A model generated the notes under the pieces. The model was not told where the DNA came from. It saw only the letters and a list, made by a program, of their open reading frames with translations, and made no database searches. This document shows, piece by piece, positions 61,645 through 64,000 of a DNA stretch of 64,000 nt (position 1 is the stretch's first letter; every line of letters starts with the position of its first letter). The stretch covers positions 1-64,000 of the forward strand of contig JASBRV010000072.1 of NCBI GenBank assembly GCA_030149295.1. The letters are read 5' to 3'. A program made the position numbers and the translations under genes. Source of the stretch: Bacteriovoracales bacterium. GTDB taxonomy: Bacteria; Bdellovibrionota; Bacteriovoracia; Bacteriovoracales; Bacteriovoracaceae.

Positions 61645-62314
61645 AAATTTTGTGCTGTTTCTTTGTGCTGTAACCAGGAAGAAAGCTTGCTTCGTCACTT
61701 TGACTGAGTTCAAAGGCCTCTTTAAATACACGATCAAGATCGCATTGCTCATGACCATTTAGGTGAATTCTTTTTCGAAAGAAGTCCCCCCAAATAAATT
61801 CAAGGTAAGGAATATCGACCTTTTTAAATCCACCGCGCTCTCTTACCATCCAAGAGAGTGAACGAAAAGGATCATCCGAGAGGTCCCAAATATACTTTGG
61901 TAAAGTGTTAGGTGAAAGAGGTCCAACGCCTTGATCATAAAGATAAAGAAATTGGCGTTTTTGCATAAATCCAAAGAACTCATCCCAACTTAAGTGAGAG
62001 AGGTCCTTGATAATGTCGACTTTAAACCTCTTGAAAGAAACCTTGGCCTCATATAGAGCGCGCGACGTGTGGTGGCGATCAATAATATAATATCGCCCAT
62101 CAGGACCGATGAAGGCTGGGGCGATTTTTTTATTCAGATATTTAAGAAGCTCTCCCTCACGATCTTTCTTTTCAATTTTTTGGACTTTGTCTTTCATAGC
62201 AATGAGTCCAATATTCATCTGGGTAGGCGCAAGCCTATCGAGATCAACCCACTTCGCATAAGCAAAAATGAAGGGGCATCGCACCAAGAGAAAGAGAAGC
62301 ATGAGTTTTTTCAT
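61571..62314 (-). CDS. Exported ParB-like (ParBc_2-type) protein
   Basis: A 247-residue protein with a signal peptide (1-19). The mature region has the ParB/Srx-like opening VDLDRLAPTQMNIGL and the GPDGRYYIIDRHHTSRAL segment, which carries the phosphate-binding or catalytic signature. Its DNA-binding ParB half is absent. Exported ParBc_2 proteins are known but their activity is not. It converges on and overlaps the preceding pair by 74 bases. Confidence 0.75.
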   Translation of the reverse strand: MKKLMLLFLLVRCPFIFAYAKWVDLDRLAPTQMNIGLIAMKDKVQKIEKKDREGELLKYLNKKIAPAFIGPDGRYYIIDRHHTSRALYEAKVSFKRFKVDIIKDLSHLSWDEFFGFMQKRQFLYLYDQGVGPLSPNTLPKYIWDLSDDPFRSLSWMVRERGGFKKVDIPYLEFIWGDFFRKRIHLNGHEQCDLDRVFKEAFELSQSDEASFLPGYSTKKQHKISTSVVIDQLDPIEWGGPERFEDHE

Positions 62315-62357
62315 AGGTAAACTATGAAAAGTTTAGTGCTCTTTGGCCAATAAAGTA

Positions 62358-62375
62358 GATTAAGTTTTGATTAAG
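62358..62375. repeat. Direct repeat GATTAAG with 11-base period
   Basis: GATTAAG at 62358-62364 and 62369-62375, about 45-60 bases before the ParB-like start. The period equals that of the TGTTAG repeat at 14839-14855, though the sequence differs. Confidence 0.35.
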
Positions 62376-62401
62376 ATTCGCTTATTTAGCTTGATCCTTA
62401 G

Positions 62402-63355
62402 CTAAAGAGAGATGCTTTTCTTAAGAGTTTTCAGGACTTGTTTCATCTCTTGTGCCTCAAGCCATTCTTTTAATTGAGACCACTGATCATTAATTTCTTT
62501 CTTTAATTTACTGGAGTCTTTCTTATGATACACCACTAAGAGGTCATTGAGGTCACCAAATTTATCGATGGCCACCTCTAGAGTTGCTACCTCGAGAAAT
62601 GAGTCTTTTAAAAGGACACTTATTTCGGGAAAAAAAGCATTAAGTTTTAAGACATTTCGAAGACCTTTTCGCCAGTCGTGAAATGTTTCTTCATTTTCAT
62701 ATTTCGTTAAGTTTTTAATTTTAAATAAATCTTTTAAATCGTCACTACCCAACTCAAGAAGACCCTCGATGAGAAGCTGAAGATTTTCAGTCCCTGAGTA
62801 GTCTGCAAGAGGAGAAAAATTCAGACGGCGCCATAGGTACTTTGGTAGATCCTTCCTTTTTCTCTTCGTTAACTCTTCATTAACTTGCTCCAAATAGGCA
62901 AAAAAGTTTTGAGTTTCGACTTTTTTAAGAAAGTCATTCTTCCACTCATTGGCCACTTCATAGAGTTCACTTTTTTCAGAGCTATCAATTTCTTCTCCAG
63001 TTGTCTGAGAAGTATCATAAACATCTTTGTAGTTTCCAAACACCTCGTAGCCATCATCAAGTTCTTCTCTTACGTATTCCCAAGAATCTTTTTTTCCTAA
63101 TCCTTTTTTAGGATAAGCATGGACAAAGACATCGAGAAGAAGCTTAAGATTACCAATATCTTTTCTTAATTTCTTGGTGCTTTTCCAATCTGTGCTTTTT
63201 GAAAATGACTCTAGATCGTTCTTAACTGCACTAAAGTGGAGCAGAACACTGCTTCTTCCCAACTCATTAAAACTCTGGATCGCTTGTGCCTTTTTGACCG
63301 TTAAAAAAGGCATTAATATGAAACCAAAAATAAGAAATTTAGACATTCTTTTCAT
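62402..63355 (-). CDS. Exported CHAD-like helical protein
   Basis: From ATG 63355, with GGGAGAGAGAA upstream, the protein is 317 residues with a signal peptide (1-26, ending AQA). The mature region has two CHAD-like marks: FHDWRKGLRNVLK (histidine and basic helix) and KFGDLNDLLVVYH. CHAD domains are helical and bind polyphosphate; here there is no CYTH domain and the protein leaves the cytoplasm. The CHAD assignment is by these two motifs only. A 7-bp hairpin (62385-62406) covers its stop codon. Confidence 0.65.
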   Translation of the reverse strand: MKRMSKFLIFGFILMPFLTVKKAQAIQSFNELGRSSVLLHFSAVKNDLESFSKSTDWKSTKKLRKDIGNLKLLLDVFVHAYPKKGLGKKDSWEYVREELDDGYEVFGNYKDVYDTSQTTGEEIDSSEKSELYEVANEWKNDFLKKVETQNFFAYLEQVNEELTKRKRKDLPKYLWRRLNFSPLADYSGTENLQLLIEGLLELGSDDLKDLFKIKNLTKYENEETFHDWRKGLRNVLKLNAFFPEISVLLKDSFLEVATLEVAIDKFGDLNDLLVVYHKKDSSKLKKEINDQWSQLKEWLEAQEMKQVLKTLKKSISL

Positions 63356-63464
63356 GAATTCTCTCTCCCAAGGCGGAAAAAGTATCAAGATTCATGAAAG
63401 AGAGCTAATTGTGTTTTTCTTGATTGAAACTTTTATACAGCTTTTTAAGATTATTCGGACACTA

Positions 63465-64000
63465 CTAGGGACTAAAATTGAAAGAACAAGTCCTTACAAG
63501 GGAGTCTGCTAAAGAGCCTAAAATAAGATCGTCTCTACTTCTTTTATGGCAAGCAATCCAAATGCGATGTTTCCAGTAACCCTTTTTGGGGCCAAAAGAG
63601 TAGAGAGATTTATTATCCAATTCTTTAGGAACATAGATAAGCGGTAAAAAAGAGATCCCGACTTGATCGACCACAGAGCGAGTTATGGATTCAATGACGT
63701 CACTTTCAAAAACAATCTCTCCCTTCAAGGCGTTTGCCTCAAAAAAGTCATTGATCTCAGAGCGCAACTTAGAGCCCGTTGAAGGAAAGACCCAACGATT
63801 AATGCCCATCTCTTCAATCAGGCTTAGTGCATTTGAAATACTGAGGTAACGTTTTTGAGAACTGAGTTTTTTGTTCACCGTGCACACAAGATTAACTGGT
63901 ACTTCTACCTTTTTAAGATTTTCCAGGTCCATGCTTTTAACAGAAAGCTGTGAGACAAAGACATCGATCTCTCTAAAGCGCAGTTGCTCCTCAAGTTTAT
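63465..64000 (-). CDS. LysR-type regulator, 5' end cut off by the window
   Basis: The frame is open from the right edge to the stop at 63465, about 178 residues. It matches the substrate-binding domain of LysR regulators: FREIDVFVSQLS, then NRWVFPSTGSKLRSEINDFF, VDQVGISFLPLIYVP, and HKRSRDDLILGSLADSL. The helix-turn-helix lies beyond the window. The regulated gene is not identifiable. Confidence 0.75.
   Translation of the reverse strand, partial: KLEEQLRFREIDVFVSQLSVKSMDLENLKKVEVPVNLVCTVNKKLSSQKRYLSISNALSLIEEMGINRWVFPSTGSKLRSEINDFFEANALKGEIVFESDVIESITRSVVDQVGISFLPLIYVPKELDNKSLYSFGPKKGYWKHRIWIACHKRSRDDLILGSLADSLVRTCSFNFSP

Overview
The window looks like ordinary chromosome from a low-GC Gram-negative bacterium. 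The envelope type is clear: there are many Sec signal peptides and lipoboxes, a DsbA/DsbB pair, a complete ExbB-ExbD-TonB-receptor operon, and no Gram-positive surface signals. Gene content (numerous short exported proteins, a TonB operon carrying its own lipoprotein, a bacterial deoxyhypusine-synthase-like gene, HI0933-type flavoprotein, secreted HNH nuclease) fits a Bdellovibrionota/Bacteriovoracia-like predator lineage. That taxonomic guess is inference and no rRNA is present to test it. I see no rRNA, tRNA, insertion sequence, prophage or CRISPR array. No stretch longer than about 300 bases lacks a gene.

Layout. 0-8 kb: a cut-off exported protein, a DOPA-dioxygenase-family protein, a lipid-anchored animal-type haem peroxidase, an LDAH-type hydrolase, a response regulator/PAS histidine kinase pair, YebC and HemN. 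8-19 kb: a catalase-peroxidase that carries a lipoprotein signal, a fused hydantoinase/5-oxoprolinase with an SDR partner, an SGNH-like lipoprotein, a UDG-superfamily glycosylase and a cold-shock protein with a clear terminator. 19-26 kb: PAP2 phosphatase and exported HNH nuclease separated by 48-bp palindromes, an RRM protein, flavoprotein, DoxX/DCC operon, RhlE helicase and HPF-like protein. 26-34 kb: a tightly packed operon of YaaA, Ca-type P-ATPase, CDF protein, Na/Pi cotransporter homologue and an unusual two-module PLP enzyme. 33-39 kb: bfr-dsbB-dsbA operon, sugar-kinase-like phosphotransferase and CysQ-like phosphatase, EamA transporter, and a lipoprotein with 21 tandem EDPV units. 39-46 kb: PEP carboxylase, desaturase, dihydroorotase, DAACS symporter, half-size GDT1 protein. 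46-51 kb: exbB-exbD-tonB-receptor-lipoprotein operon. 51-55 kb: two ATP-grasp ligases, a GNAT-C39 peptidase fusion and a deoxyhypusine-synthase-like protein. 55-64 kb: mostly exported proteins (transglycosylase lipoprotein, Cys-rich Sel1-like protein, beta-lactamase-fold hydrolase, ParB-like and CHAD-like exported proteins), ending in a truncated LysR regulator.

How the genes work together. Oxidative-stress and haem functions recur: two envelope haem peroxidases, HemN, YaaA, bacterioferritin and the Dsb pair. The most system-like locus is 50.7-54.5 kb, where a RimK-type ligase with an RLAN-like N-terminus is divergent from a GNAT-papain-like fusion and a second ATP-grasp enzyme; this suggests a small-peptide or protein-tail synthesis pathway. 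The most unusual non-coding signals are a small family of palindromes sharing GTGCGTGATACCTTTT, a perfect inverted repeat that ends in the start codon of the RhlE gene, and a ppc start codon directly behind a strong terminator.
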